A DNA stretch of 64,000 nucleotides. It comes from Triticum aestivum. Lineage: Eukaryota; Streptophyta; Magnoliopsida; Poales; Poaceae. Below are positions 48,092 to 59,619 of the stretch, piece after piece. How positions within the stretch are numbered: position 1 is the stretch's first letter; every line of letters starts with the position of its first letter. The position numbers were made by a program, and so were the translations under genes. Under the pieces are notes generated by a model, which had not been told where the DNA came from, made no database searches, and saw only the letters and a program-made list of their open reading frames with translations. The stretch spans positions 684,697,881 to 684,761,880 of the forward strand of contig NC_057803.1 of the NCBI RefSeq assembly GCF_018294505.1, written 5' to 3'.

Positions 48092-49109
48092 TTAATATCT
48101 TCTGTTCTGGTACTACTAATGTAAAACCTCAACTTTTCAGCAAGCTATGGAAAAAATGGTGGAACCGCCACCTTCTGAAGGTGGCGAGGCAACTATAACC
48201 GCAATGTCAGCTCTTGCTGCAGTGGGTCGGTATCTGTCCACTAACAGTGCCAAAAGCACATTCCTGCGTAATATCGGGTTGGTTGTTAAGGCAATATCGT
48301 CCAAACTGCCTCATGATTAAGATATGCAAGCTCAAAGCAATGTTGTATCTGTGCTCCAGACACAAGTTCATTCCCTAACAGAGACCCTTTGTGAAACAAG
48401 GAGAAACATTGATCAATGTCGTCAAGATATGCATGGTTTTGAAACCAGACTATCAGACATTTGCTATGTTGTTCAGGAGCCTAGGGGAAATGAAGGCGAG
48501 GGTTATGGTGCTCCATCGGACAATACAGCATGAAAACGTAACAGTCAGGTCAAATGAACTGGGCTTCTGAACTTCTGGTGGTGCATTTATCTGCTAGACT
48601 GTTAAGTTTTATGCCAACCTTCCTTTTGTTATATAGTTGTAATTTGTTTTGCTGCGATACAAAATTTATTCTTAACATGCAACCACCGCCTAAAGAAAAC
48701 AGCAAGCCATTTTTGTATATTGTAGGGTGTTCCCTATATTTGCACTGGTGGCGATCTTTGATGCCGAGTGGATGTAATCTGTGCAATCGCCTTAATAGCC
48801 TAGCGTTAGTTTCGGCCTTATTTATTTCCTAGTCTTCTTTTTCCCCGGTTTGCTAGTGGCTGTAACTACCATGGGCCATTACGGGCCGTAGGATCCATGG
48901 GTCTCCTATGGGCCGTCGATAAATGGGCCTGTAATTAGTGGGCCTCGGGCCGTCGGATAAATGGGTCTACTGGGCCATAATCGGGCGTAATTGGTATCGG
49001 CCCAGCACGGTAACATGCTGTAGGATAGCAAAGGCTTAATTCTGTCATAGGAATAATGGGTCGTTAATGGGCTAGAATATAGGACGGGTTGGAAACGGCG
49101 CAACGGGTT

Positions 49110-49274
49110 AACAGGCCAGAAACGGGCCGACTCTTGCCATGGGCCGAATTTGGCCCATTAGGGTAACAGGCCAGTAACGGGCCGACTCTTGCCATGGGCC
49201 GAATTTGGCACATTAGTGGAACAGGTCAGTAACGGGCTGACTCTTGCCATGGGCCGAATTTGGCCCATTAGGGG
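49110..49274. repeat. 55-bp tandem repeat with GGGCCGACTCTTGCCATGGG
   Basis: Three successive units start AACAGGCCAG or AACAGGTCAG at about 49110, 49165 and 49220, each ending in CCCATTAGG or a variant. GGGCC and TGGGCC words fill the whole region from 48870. It is probably subterminal sequence of the CACTA element whose end lies at 50089. Confidence 0.85.
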
Positions 49275-49440
49275 AACACGCCAGTAACGGGCTGGAAGTA
49301 ATCGAGGGCCGAAAAGGAGCCCAAGAACGTATGGGCCGTCAATAGGCCGAAAGCTAACACGGGCTGGAAACGGCCCATGTAAATCACGGGCCATTAATGG
49401 GTATAAAGAAAATTACTGTTCATTATGGGCTAGAGTCGCC

Positions 49441-49650
49441 GTGGGCCTTTACCTGGGTCGGCCTATTATGGCACACAAAAATCTTGTGGGCCTTTACCTG
49501 GGCCGGCCCATTATGGCCCGCGAAATCTTGTGGGCCTTTAGCTGGGCCAGCCCATTATGGTCCGCAAAATCTCGTGGGCCTTTAGCTGGGCCGGCCCATT
49601 ATGGTCAGCAAAATCTTGTGGGCCTTTAGTTGGGCCGGCCCATTTAAACT
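49441..49650. repeat. 44-45-bp tandem repeat with GTGGGCCTTTAGCTGGGCC
   Basis: Five units start at 49441, 49486, 49530, 49574 and 49618. Each holds GTGGGCCTTTA, TGGGCCGGCCCATTATGG and AAAATCT. GGCCCA palindromes recur inside the units. Confidence 0.9.
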
Positions 49651-50089
49651 TGTTGGGACGTGCCACGTGTCGACGTATCATAGGCGCCTTCTGTCCAGTG
49701 AGTGGATGACATCTGTCCCGACGATGAGCCGACACGTGTTTCCTCTAGCCAATGATGATTTTACACGTGGAAAATCCACATTGGTCGGGGCTGTTAACGG
49801 GTTATCGGATCCAAAACCCGACCCGATAGCTTAACGGTGTTCCGTTATGGTGGATGCCACATGTCGATCACCCTTGACGAAAGCACTTCTGTGACGCGCG
49901 ATTTATCATCATGGAAGTGGACACTTCCGTGATGATAATTTTGGTAATATCATGGAACACTTCTACGATAGCATAGGTATGACTATCTTGATTCTGTCAT
50001 AAATTTGTCATGGATGTACATGCATGACAAAAAAAGTGACCTACTGTGACAAACATGTATCATCACGGAAGTGTATTTTTTTTGTAGTG
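49651..50089 (-). mobile_element. CACTA transposon terminus with subterminal repeats
   Basis: On the minus strand the end reads CACTACAAAAAAAATACACT, a typical Triticeae CACTA terminal repeat, with its outer base at 50089 and ATA (50090-50092) as possible target site. ACTTCCGTGATGAT is repeated in both orientations inside. TTATCATCATGGAAGTG (49903-49919) and CACTTCCGTGATGATAA (49922-49938) form a near-perfect palindrome with a 2-base spacer. The opposite terminus was not found in the window. Confidence 0.8.
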
Positions 50090-50092
50090 ATA

Positions 50093-50791
50093 TCGGCCAT
50101 GTAGTTTAAGCTTCCAAACCTAACCTGATGGCCAGGGGCGTAACTTTCGATCTGCTCCAGATGGCCAAGCGAGTTGGCCCGCGGTGCGAAGCCGCCGAAC
50201 ACAAAGATCTGTCTGGGGAGAAAAGTCTCACCCTGGACTGCATCGCTATCGATGATCGTAGGAGCCATCAAGCCTAATGGCGATGACACAGAGGAACTCT
50301 CAATGAAAGCACCAATGTCGGTGTCAAAACCGGCGGATCTCGGGTAGGGGGTCCCGAACTGTGCGTCTAAGGCGGATGGTAACAGGAGGCAGGGGACACG
50401 ATGTTTCACCCAGGTTCGGGCCCTCTTGATGGAGGTAAAACCCTACATCCTGCTTGATTTATTCTTGATGATATGAGTATTACAAGAGTTGATCTACCAC
50501 GAGATCGGAGAAGCTAAACCCTAGAAGCTAGCCTATGGTATGATTGTATGTTGTCCTACGGACTAAAACCCTCCAGTTTATATAGACACCGGAGGGGGCT
50601 AGGGTTACACAAGGTCGGTTACAAAGGAGGAGATATACATATCTGTATTGCCTAGCTTGCCTTCCACGCCAAGTAGAGTCCCATCCGGACACGAGACGAA
50701 GTCTTCAATCTTGTATCTTCATAGTCCAACAGTCCAGCAAAGGATATAATCCGGTTGTCCAGATACCCCCTAATCCTGGACTCCCTCGGTG
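50093..50791 (-). mobile_element. Gypsy fragment: leader and truncated 5' LTR
   Basis: TGTCGGTGTCAAAACCGGCG at 50316 is an LTR boundary seen from the minus strand. TTGGTGCTTTCATTGAG next to it (50299-50315, minus strand) is the primer-site region. The sequence left of it is internal leader, cut by the CACTA end at 50089. The LTR breaks off after GGACTCCCTCG near 50791. The family is one common in wheat; I do not name it firmly. Confidence 0.6.
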
Positions 50792-51455
50792 CCCAACTCT
50801 GTCTGTAAGACCCTGTTACTATTGTTGATGACATTCCGGTAACCACCAATGGACGAGAACTTTGCCTTTTGGTCTGCCTCGTTTGAACGAGCAGGAAAAT
50901 GGTTCTCTTCGTCCCTCACCCTTGGTACCAACGTTATTGCTAACATAACTGACAGGCTATCCTCTGACATGCCTTGCTATCATGACCGTGCAAGATGTCA
51001 GCACCCTTCCTACTTTGTAACCCACATGGTGGGCCCATAACCCACAGTTCCATGGGATCGAGACCTGACTCTCCTGTACATCCCTGTTTTCAAAAATTGT
51101 TCCTCGCACTTGGCTTCGTATGTAAATCACGAGCCACATTCCTAGCGATCTATTCTGGTATAAGACGCAATACCTATTCCCATTGCTCTGAACCCCTTTC
51201 ACCCTCTGTTTCATGCAACGAACGATTGCCTACCCGGTTGTAGCTTCTTATTGCACCTCCTTACCTTGCTCTCGACGTCTTTCTTGAATTTCGACTCGAG
51301 AGGTGCCTCTATGCCACGTTCATTGAGATAGCCCCCAAGTACCTATCTTGTGTTGATCTCCTTCCTTCTCGAGTCTTTCCCCCTTACTCCACCCATTAAA
51401 TCTCGGGACGAGATTTCTTATAGTGGAGGAGAATTGTGACGCCTGGATAATTAAG
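50792..51455 (+). mobile_element. Gypsy (chromovirus-like) 3' internal end and LTR start
   Basis: AAATCTCGGGACGAGATTTC followed by a purine-rich GTGGAGGAGAA (to 51434) is the usual end of the internal region of plant chromovirus-type gypsy elements. The LTR then begins TGTGACGCCTGGATAATTAAG at 51435 and is cut after 21 bases by the Athila-type insertion at 51456. No coding domain is left in 50792-51430. Confidence 0.6.
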
Positions 51456-52804
51456 TGATACGTCCATTTTGCATCATGCTTTTATATCGATATTTATTGC
51501 ATTATGGGTTGTTATTACACATTGTGTCACAATACTTATGCCTATTCTCTCTTATTTTACAAGGTTTATATGAAGAGGGAGAATGCCGGCAGATGGGATT
51601 CTGGGCTGGAAAAGGAGCCCCCTGGTGGCCCTCCAATGCCCATCTTCTGCTATATGAGGTCTTTCATGGGAAAAAAATCATAAGTAAGCTTTGGGGAAGA
51701 AACTCCGCTGCCACGAGGCGGAACCTTGGCGGAACCAATCTAGGGCTCCGGTGGAGCTGTTCTACCGAGGAAACTTCCCTCCAGGAGGGGGAAATCATCA
51801 CCATCTTCATCACCAACGATCCTCTCATCAGGAGGGGGTCAATCTCCATCAACATCTTCACCAGCACCATCTCATCTCAAACCCTAGTTCATCTCTTGTA
51901 TCCAATATTTGTATCCAAACCTCAGATTGGTACCTGTGGGTTGCTAGTAGTGCTGATTACTCCTTGTAGTTGATGCTAGTTGGTTTACTTGATGGAAGAT
52001 CATATGTTCAGATCCATTATGCATATTAATACCCCTCTGATTATGAACATGAATATGCTTTGTGAGTAGTTACGTTTGTTCCTGAGGACATGGGAGAAGT
52101 CTTGCTATTAGTAGTCATGTGAATTTGGTATCCGTTAGATATTTTGATGAGATGTATGTTGTCATCCCTCTAGTGGTGTCATGTGAACGTCAACTACATG
52201 ACACTTCACCATTGTTTGGGCCTAGAGGGAGGCATTGGGAAGTAATAAGTAGATGATGGGTTGCTAGAGTGACAGAAACTTAAACCCTATTTTATGCGTT
52301 GCTTCGTAAGGGGCTGATTTGGATCCATATGTTTCATGATATGGTTAGGTTTACCTTAATACTTCTGTTGTAGTTGTGGATGCTTGCAATAGGGGTTAAT
52401 CATAAGTGGGATGCTTGTCCAAGTAAGGACAGCACCCAAGTATCAGTCCACCCACATATCAGATTATCAAAGTACCGAACGCGAATCATATGAACGTGAT
52501 GAAAACTAGCTTGACGATAATTCCCATGTGTTCTCGGGAGCACTTTCCTTCATATAAGAGTTTGTCCAGGCTTGTCCTTTGCTATAAAAAGGATTGGGCC
52601 ATCTTGCTGCACCTTATTTACTTTTATCACTTGCTAATCATTACAAATTACCTTATCACAAAACTATCTATTACCGATAATTTCAGTGCTTGCAGAGAAT
52701 ACCTTACTGAAAACTGCTTATCATTCCCTTCTGCTCCTCATTGGGTTCGACACTCTTACTTATCGAAAGGACTACGATAGATCCCCTACACTTGTGGGTC
52801 ATCA
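51456..52804 (+). repeat. 5' LTR of Athila-type gypsy
   Basis: It starts TGATACGTCCATTTTGCATC and ends CTTGTGGGTCATCA, a TG...CA LTR of 1349 bases. GACACTCTTACTTATCGAAA before the end is shared, inverted, with the LTR at 56810-58344, so the two are related families. Confidence 0.85.
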
Positions 52805-52815
52805 AGACTCTTTTC

Positions 52816-52833
52816 TGGCACCGTTGCCGGGGA
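52816..52833 (+). other. Primer binding site of Athila-type gypsy
   Basis: TGGCACCGTTGCCGGGGA lies 11 bases after the LTR and is the tRNA-complementary primer site found in many plant gypsy elements (usual form TGGCGCCGTTGCCGGGGA). Confidence 0.85.
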
Positions 52834-52910
52834 GTGAAGCGCCTTTGGTAGGTGGAATTTGGTAAGGAAAAATTTATATAGTGTGCTGAAATTTACTGTC
52901 ACTTGTTACT

Positions 52911-54064
52911 ATGGAACATAATCCTTTGAGGGGTTTGTTCGGGGTATCTTCACCCCGACCAGTAGAGCAAAGAGTTGCTCCTCAACCCACTGAACCTACT
53001 GAAAATGTTTACTTTGAAATTCCTTCGGGTATGATAGAGAAACTGCTAGCTAATCCTTTTGCAGGAGATGGAACATTGCATCCCGATTTACACTTAATCT
53101 ATGTGGATGAAGTTTGTGGATTATTTAAGCTTGCAGGTATGCCCGGTGATGTTATCAAGAAGAAGGTCTTCCCTTTATCTTTGAAGGGAGATGCATTGAC
53201 ATGGTATAGGCTATGTGATGATATGGGATCATGGGACTATAAGCGATTGAAATTGGAATTTCACCAGAAGTTTTATCCTATGCATCTTGCTCATCGTGAT
53301 CGTAATTATATATATACAATTTTTGGCCTCGCAAAGGAGAAAGCATCGCTCAAGCTTGGGGGAGGCTTAAGTCAATGTTATATTCATGCCCCAATCATGA
53401 GCTCTCAAGAGAAATGATTATTCAAAAAAATTATGCTCGGCTTTCTCTCAATAATCGCTCCATGCTCGATACTTCTTGTACTGGATCTTTTATGATGAAG
53501 ACTATTGAATTCAAATGGGATTTATTGGAAAGAATTAAGCGCAACTCTGAAGATTGGGACCTCGACGAAGGTAAGGAGTCAGGTATAACACATAAGTTTG
53601 ATTGTGTTAAATCTTTTATGGATACTGATGCTTTCCGTGAATTTAGCACTGAATATGGACTTGACTCTGAGATAGTAGCTTCCTTTTGTGAATCCTTTGC
53701 TACTCATGTTGATCTCCCTAAGGAGAAGTGGTTTAAATATAATCCTCCCATTGAAGTAAAATTAGTTGCACCTATTAAAGTTGAAGAAAAGACTATCATT
53801 TATAATGATCCTGTTGTTCCTACTGCTTATGTTGAGAAACCACCTTTCCCTGTTAGAATAGAGGATCATGTTAAAGTTTCAACTGTAGTCAACAAAAGTA
53901 ATATAAGGACACAAAACCCCCTGAGAAAGTTAAAGTTGAACCTAATATTGCTATGGTTAAAGATCTCTTGGCTGATAATATTGATGGGCATGTTATTTAC
54001 TTCTGTGATGAGACTCCTAGAATTGCTAGACCTGATACTAAAAATAAACATAGACCTATTGTAG
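52911..54064 (+). pseudogene. Gypsy Gag, one frameshift
   Basis: ATG at 52911 starts MEHNPLRGLFG. The retrotransposon Gag domain follows (FPLSLKGDALTWY, residues about 96-108). The frame is lost near 53345-53375 and resumes from about 53375 with CPNHELSREM and the Lys/Glu-rich part to about 53930. Gag forms the particle. The last 40 codons before 54064 are out of frame relative to the protease that follows. Confidence 0.8.
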
Positions 54065-54548
54065 GCATGCCTGTTATTTCTATTAAAATAGGAGATCATT
54101 GCTATCGTGGCTTATGTGATATGGGTGCTAGTGCAAGTGCAATACCTCATTCCTTATACAAAGAAATTATGCATGATATTGCACCTACTGAGATAGAAGA
54201 TATCGATGTTACCATTAAGCTTGCCAATAGAGATACTATTTCACCAATTGGGATTGTTAGAGATGTTGAATTCTTGTGTGGGAATGTTAAATATCCTGCT
54301 GATTTTCTTGTCTTGGTTCCCCACAAGATAGCTTTTGTCCCATTATATTTGGTAGACCCTTCTTGAATACTGTTAATGCTAAGATAGACTGCAATAAGGA
54401 TATTGTTTCTGTTGGTTTAGGGGATATGTCTCATGAGTTTAATTTTGCTAAGTTTCATAGACAACCCCATGATGAGGAATTGCTTAGTAAAGATGAAATT
54501 ATTGGTCTTGCTTCTATTGTCGTGCCTCCTACTGATCCTTTAGAATAA
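53953..54548 (+). pseudogene. Gypsy aspartic protease region
   Basis: MVKDLLADNIDGHVIYFCDE leads to the active-site segment CDMGASASAIP, the Asp-x-Gly form used in this lineage. A frameshift near 54320-54360 separates it from the linker (54363-54548). That linker ends in TAA (54546-54548) inside a DPLE-YLLDHEND context, where CAA is likely ancestral. Confidence 0.75.
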
Positions 54549-54640
54549 TATTTGCTAGACCATGAAAATGATATGTTCATGAATGAAAGAAGGGAAATAG
54601 ATGAAGTATTCTTTAAACAGGAACCTATTCTAAACACAAC

Positions 54641-56809
54641 TTGCCTATTGAAATTCTAGGGGATCCTCCTCCACCCAAGGGTGATCCCGTGTTTGAGCTT
54701 AAACCTTTGCCTGATACTCTTAAATATGCTTATCTTGATGAAAAGAAGATATGTCATGTTATTATTAGTGCTAACCTTTCAAAGAAGGAGGAAGAAAAAT
54801 TATTTAAAACTCTGAAGAAGCACCGCGCTGCTATTGGATATACTCTTGATGATCTTAAGGGCATTAGTCCCACTCTATGTCAACACAAAATAAATTTGGA
54901 GAAAGACGCCAAACCAGTTATTGATCACCAACGACGGCTGAATCCTAAGATGAAAGAAGTGGTAAGAAAGGAAATATTAAAGCTCCTTGAGGCAGGAATA
55001 ATTTATCCCGTTGCTGATAGTCAGTGGGTAAGTCCTGTCCATTGTGTCCTTAAGAAGGGAGGTAGTACTGTCGTTCCTAATGATAAAGATGAATTGATTC
55101 CACAAAGAATTATTACAGGTTATAGGATGGTAATTGATTTCCGCAAATTAAATAAAGCTACTAAAAAGATCATTACCCTTTGCCTTTTATTGATCAAATG
55201 CTAGAAAGATTATCCAAACATACACATTTTTGCTTTCTAGATGGTTACTCTCGCATCTCTCAAATACCTGTGTCAGCTGATGATCAAGCAAAGACCACTT
55301 TTACTTGCCCTTTTGGTACTTTTACTTATAAACATATGCCTTTTGGTTTATGTAAGGCACCTATTACCTTCCAAAGATGCATGATGGCTATATTCTCTAA
55401 CTTTTGTGAAAAGATTTGTGAGGTTTTCATGGATGATTTCTCCGTTTATGGATCCTCTTTTGATGATTGCTTGAGCAACCTTGATCGAGTTTTGCAGAGA
55501 TGTGAAGAAACTAATCTTGTCTTGAACTGGGAGAAGTGCCACTTTATGGTTAATGAAGGTATTGTCTTGGGGCATAAAATTTCTGAAAGAGGTATTGTAG
55601 TTGATAAAGCTAAAGTTGATGCTATTGAAAAGATGTCGTATCCCAAGGACATCAAAGGTATAAGAAGTTTCCTTGGTCATGCCAGTTTTTATAGGAGCTT
55701 CATTAAGGACTTCTCAAAAATTTCTCGGCCTCTGACTAACCTATTACAAAAAGATATTCCTTTTGTCTTTGATGATGACTGTGTAGAAGCATTTGAAATA
55801 CTTAAGAAAGCTTTGGTTTCTGCACCTATTGTTCAGCCACCTGATTGGAATTTACCATTTGAAATTATGTGCGATGCTAGTGATTATGATGTAGGTGATG
55901 TTCTAGGGCAAAGAGTCGATAAGAAATTAAATGTTATTCAGTATGCTAGTAAAACTCTAGACAATGCCCAAAGAAATTATGCTACTACTAAAAAAGAATT
56001 TTTAGCAGTTGTATTTGCTTGTGATAAGTTCAGACCTTATATTATTGATTCTAAAGTAACTATTCACACTGATCATGCTGCTATTAAATATCTTATGGAA
56101 AAGAAAGATGCTAAACCTAGACTTATTAGATGGGTTCTCTTGCTACAAGAATTTGATTTGCATATCATTGATAGAAAGGGAGCTGAGAACCCCGTTGCAG
56201 ACAACTTGTCTAGGTTAGAGAATGTTCTTGATGACCCACTACCTATTGATGATAGCTTTCCTGATGAACAATTAAATGTCATAAATGCTTCTCGTACTGC
56301 TCCATGGTATGCTGATTATGCTAATTATATTGTTGCTAAATTTATACCACCTAGTTTCACATACCAGCAAAAGAAAAAGTTCTTCTATGATTTAAGACAT
56401 TACTTTTGGGATGACCCACATCTTTATAAAGAAGGAGTAGATGGTGTTATTAGACGTTGTGTACCTAAGCATGAACAGGAACAGATCCTACGCAAGTGTC
56501 ACTCTGAAGCCTATGGAGGACACCATGCTGGAGATAGAACTGCACACAAGGTATTGCAATCTGGTTTTTATTGGCCTACTCTCTTCAAGGATGCCCGTAA
56601 GTTTGTCTTATCTTGTGATGAATGTCAAAGAATCGGTAATATTAGTAGACGTCAAGAAATGCCTATGAATTATTCACTTGTTATTGAACCATTTGATGTT
56701 TGGGGCTTTGATTATATGGGACCTTTTCCTTCCTCTAATGGGTACACACATATTTTAGTTGCTGTTGATTACGTTACTAAGTGGGTAGAAGCTATTCCAA
56801 CTAGTAGTG
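54641..56809 (+). pseudogene. Gypsy reverse transcriptase, RNase H and partial integrase
   Basis: 54641-55204 holds the connection and N-terminal reverse transcriptase (YRMVIDFRKLNK). A one-base loss near 55166-55180 shifts the frame, and the rest runs from 55180. It continues through FMDDFSVYG (catalytic Asp pair), an RNase H with CDASDYDVG, an H...H-C...C integrase zinc finger ([13 protein letters not shown]), and the first catalytic part [11 protein letters not shown]. The frame enters the inserted LTR at 56810 and stops at 56859. The second and third catalytic acids of integrase are missing. Confidence 0.9.
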
Positions 56810-58344
56810 TGATAACCCACAAGTATAGGGGATCAATTATAGCCTCTTTCAATAAGTAAGAGTGTCGAACCCAATGAGGAGCTAAAGGTAGAACAAATAT
56901 TCCCTCAAGTTCTGTCGACCACCGATACAACTCTACGCATGCTTGACGTTTGCTTTACCTGAAACAAGTATGAAACTAGAAGTACTTTGTAGGTGTTTTT
57001 GGATAGGTTTGCAAGATAATAAAGAGCACGTAAATAAAAGATAGGGGCTGTTTAGATAAAGAAACAATAAAGTTAGTATAGCGAGTGTGGAAAAGTGGTG
57101 GTAGGAGTTACGAAATTATCCCCAAGCAATTGACTACTTTACTAGACCGATAGGAAGTTTTATGTAGGAGAGGCCACTGCTAGCATGTCATCCCTAACTT
57201 GGAATTCTATGCACTTATGATTGGAACTATTAGCAAGCATCCGCAACTACTAACGTTCATTAAGGTAAAACCCAACCATAGCATTAAGATATATTGGTCC
57301 CCCTTCAATCCCGTATGCATCAATTTTTATGCTAGGTTGAAGTTTCTGTCACTCTTGCCCTCCAATACATAGTCCTATCAACATACAACTAACCCTATGG
57401 TGTGATCCATGTGCACGCTCATATGATGGGCACCAAAAGACAGCAACATAACCACAAGCAAATTAAATCAATCATAGCAATTCATCAACCACCAATAAGA
57501 CAACGAAAATCTACTCAAACATCATAGGATGGCAACACATCATTGGATAATAATATGAAGCATAAAGCACCATGTTCAAGTAGAGGGTACAACGGGTTGC
57601 GGGAGAGTGGACCGCTGTAGATAGAGGGGGGAAGGTGATGGAGATGTTGGTGGAGATGGAGGAGGTGTTGGTGAAGATCGCAGTGATGATGATGGCCACG
57701 GCGGCGTTCCGGCGCCACCGGAAGCGAGGGGGAGAGAGCCCCCCTCCTTCTTCTTATTCCTTGACCTTCTCCCTAGATGGGAGAAGGGTTTCCCCTCTGG
57801 TCCATGGCCTCCATGGCATGGCAGGGGCGAGAGCCCCTCTGAGATTGGATCTGTCTCTCTGTCTCTCTCTGTTTCTACGTTCTCAGATTCTGCCCTTTCA
57901 CTGTTTCTTATATTCCCGGAGATCCGTAACTCCGATTGGGCTGAAATTTTAACATGATCTCTATCCGGATATTAGCTTTCTTGCGGCAAAATAAGGGCAT
58001 CAACCGCCTTACGGGGTGGCCACGAGTGCCCAGGGCGTGCCTGACCCCCTGGGGCGCGCCCCATGCCTCGTGGCCCCCTCGGGCATTGTCTCACATTGAT
58101 TTTTCTTCCCAAAAATCACATATATTCCAAAAAAAAATCTCCGTCAGTTTTTATCCTATTTGGACTCCGTTTGATATCGATTTACTGCGAAACAAAAAAC
58201 ATGCAACAAACAGGAACTGGCACTGGGCACTGGATCAATATGTTAGTCCCCAAAAATAGTATAAAAAGTTGCCAAAAGTATATGAAAGTTGTAGAATATT
58301 GGCATGGAACAATCAAAAATTATAGATACAACGGAGACATATCA
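56810..58344 (-). repeat. 3' LTR of a second gypsy, nested and inverted
   Basis: Read on the minus strand it runs TGATATGTCTCCGTTGTATC to CTTGTGGGTTATCA, 1535 bases. Sequence outside its 5' side on that strand (GAATTAAGCTTGGGGATGT) is a polypurine tract, so this is the 3' LTR of an element extending to the right. TAGTG (56805-56809) is the left flank; no matching flank was found. Frames at 57635-57950 and 57954-58389 lie in the LTR and are not genes. Confidence 0.85.
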
Positions 58345-59600
58345 ACATCCCCAAGCTTAATTCCTGCTCGTCCTCGAGTAGGTAAATGATAAAAAAAGAT
58401 AATTTTTGATGTGGAATGCTACCTAGCATAATCTTGATCACATAATCTAATCATGGCATGAATATTAAGACACTAGTGATTCAAAGCAATAGTCTATCAT
58501 TTGGCATTAAGACAATAATACTTCAAGCATACTAACCAAGCAATTATGTCTTATCAAAATAACATGGCCAAAGAAAGCTCATCCCTACAAAATCATATAG
58601 TCTAGCTATGCTCCATCTTCACCACACAAAGCATTCAGATCATGCACAATCCCAATGACAAGCCGAGCAATTGGTTCATACTTTTTAATGTACTTCAGCC
58701 TTTTCAACCCTCACGCAATACATGAGCACAAGCCATGGACATAGCACTATGGGTGGAATAGAATATGATGATGAAGGTTGTGTGGAGAAGACAAAAAAGG
58801 AGAAAGTCTCACATCGACGCGGCTAATCAACGGGCTATGGAGATGCCCATCAATTGATGTCAATGTGAGGAGTAGGGATTGCCATGCAATGGATGCACTA
58901 AGAGCTATAAGTTTATGAAAGCTCAAACTGGAAACTAAGTGGGTGTGCATCCAACTTGCTTGCTCATGAAGACCCCGAGCATTTGAGGAAGCCCATCATC
59001 GGAATATACAAGCCAAGTTCTATAATGAAAATTCCCACTAGTATATGGAAGTGATAACTCAAGAGACTCTCTATATGAAGAACATGGTGCTACTCTGAAG
59101 CACAAGTGTGGTAAAAGGATAGTAACATTGTCCCTTCTCTCTTTTTCTCCCATTTTTTTGGGCCTACCTTTTTTGGCCTTTCTCTTTTTTTCTTTTTTTT
59201 CTTTTTTCATCCGGAGTCTCATCCCGACTTGTGGGGGAATCATAGTCTCCATCATCCTTTCCTCACTGGGACAATGCTCTAATAATGATGATCATCACAC
59301 TTTTATTTATTTACAACTCAATATTACAACTCGATGCTAGAACAAAGGTATGACTCTATATGAATGCCTCCGGCGGTGTACCGGGATGTGCAATGATCTA
59401 GCGTAGCAATGACATCAAAAAAACGGACAAGCCATGAAAACATCATGCTAGCTATCTTATGATCATGCAAAGCAATATGACGATAAATGCTCAAGTCATG
59501 TATATGATGATGATGGAAGTTGCATGGCAATATATCTCGGAATGGCTATGGAAATGTCATGATAGGTAGGTATGGTGACTGTTTTGAGGAAGATATAAGG
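58345..59600 (-). mobile_element. 3' non-coding internal region of the second gypsy
   Basis: Starting from the polypurine tract at 58345-58370 and reading leftward on the minus strand, the sequence is AT-rich, with a purine run (about 59125-59215, seen as a CTTTTTT-rich tract on plus). It shows no protein domain. It breaks off at about 59600-59625 against GC-rich LTR sequence. The coding part and 5' LTR are missing. Confidence 0.6.
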
Positions 59601-59619
59601 AGGTTTATGTGTGGTAGAG

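Larger units (their letters stand above)
37502..48535 (+). pseudogene. TNP1-like (Ptta/En/Spm-type) transposon gene, last intron invaded by copia 2
   Basis: Six exons join in frame with GT...AG borders: 37502-37877, 37974-38221, 38317-38529, 38608-38700, 38746-38883 and 48141-48535. The first encodes a basic, Ala/Thr-rich region. The second has KRKQTSGIMLDRLTKSRGGR. The fourth has KNKANSTKVKFQQTTGSRSY, and the fifth ends near DCHTSKKKGM; both are hallmarks of the plant Ptta/En/Spm family. The last exon holds FLRNIGL and, after an in-frame TAA (48318-48320, probably from CAA), a coiled-coil tail to TGA at 48533-48535. Proteins of this family are CACTA-associated and probably bind element ends. 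The fifth intron is 9257 bases because copia 2 sits in it; removing that leaves about 530. A CACTA terminus follows at 50089, which suggests the gene belongs to that element. Confidence 0.75.
51456..56809 (+). mobile_element. Ty3/gypsy element, Athila type, truncated in integrase
   Basis: It has a 5' LTR (51456-52804), primer site, gag, protease, reverse transcriptase, RNase H and part of integrase, in that order on the plus strand. TTAAG (51451-51455) would be its left target site. At 56810 a second gypsy LTR interrupts it. Its own 3' part and 3' LTR are not in the window. Confidence 0.85.

Noticed and set aside
57511..58389. Short frames near the end of the nested gypsy
   Set aside because: They lie within the 1.5-kb gypsy LTR and its polypurine-tract flank.
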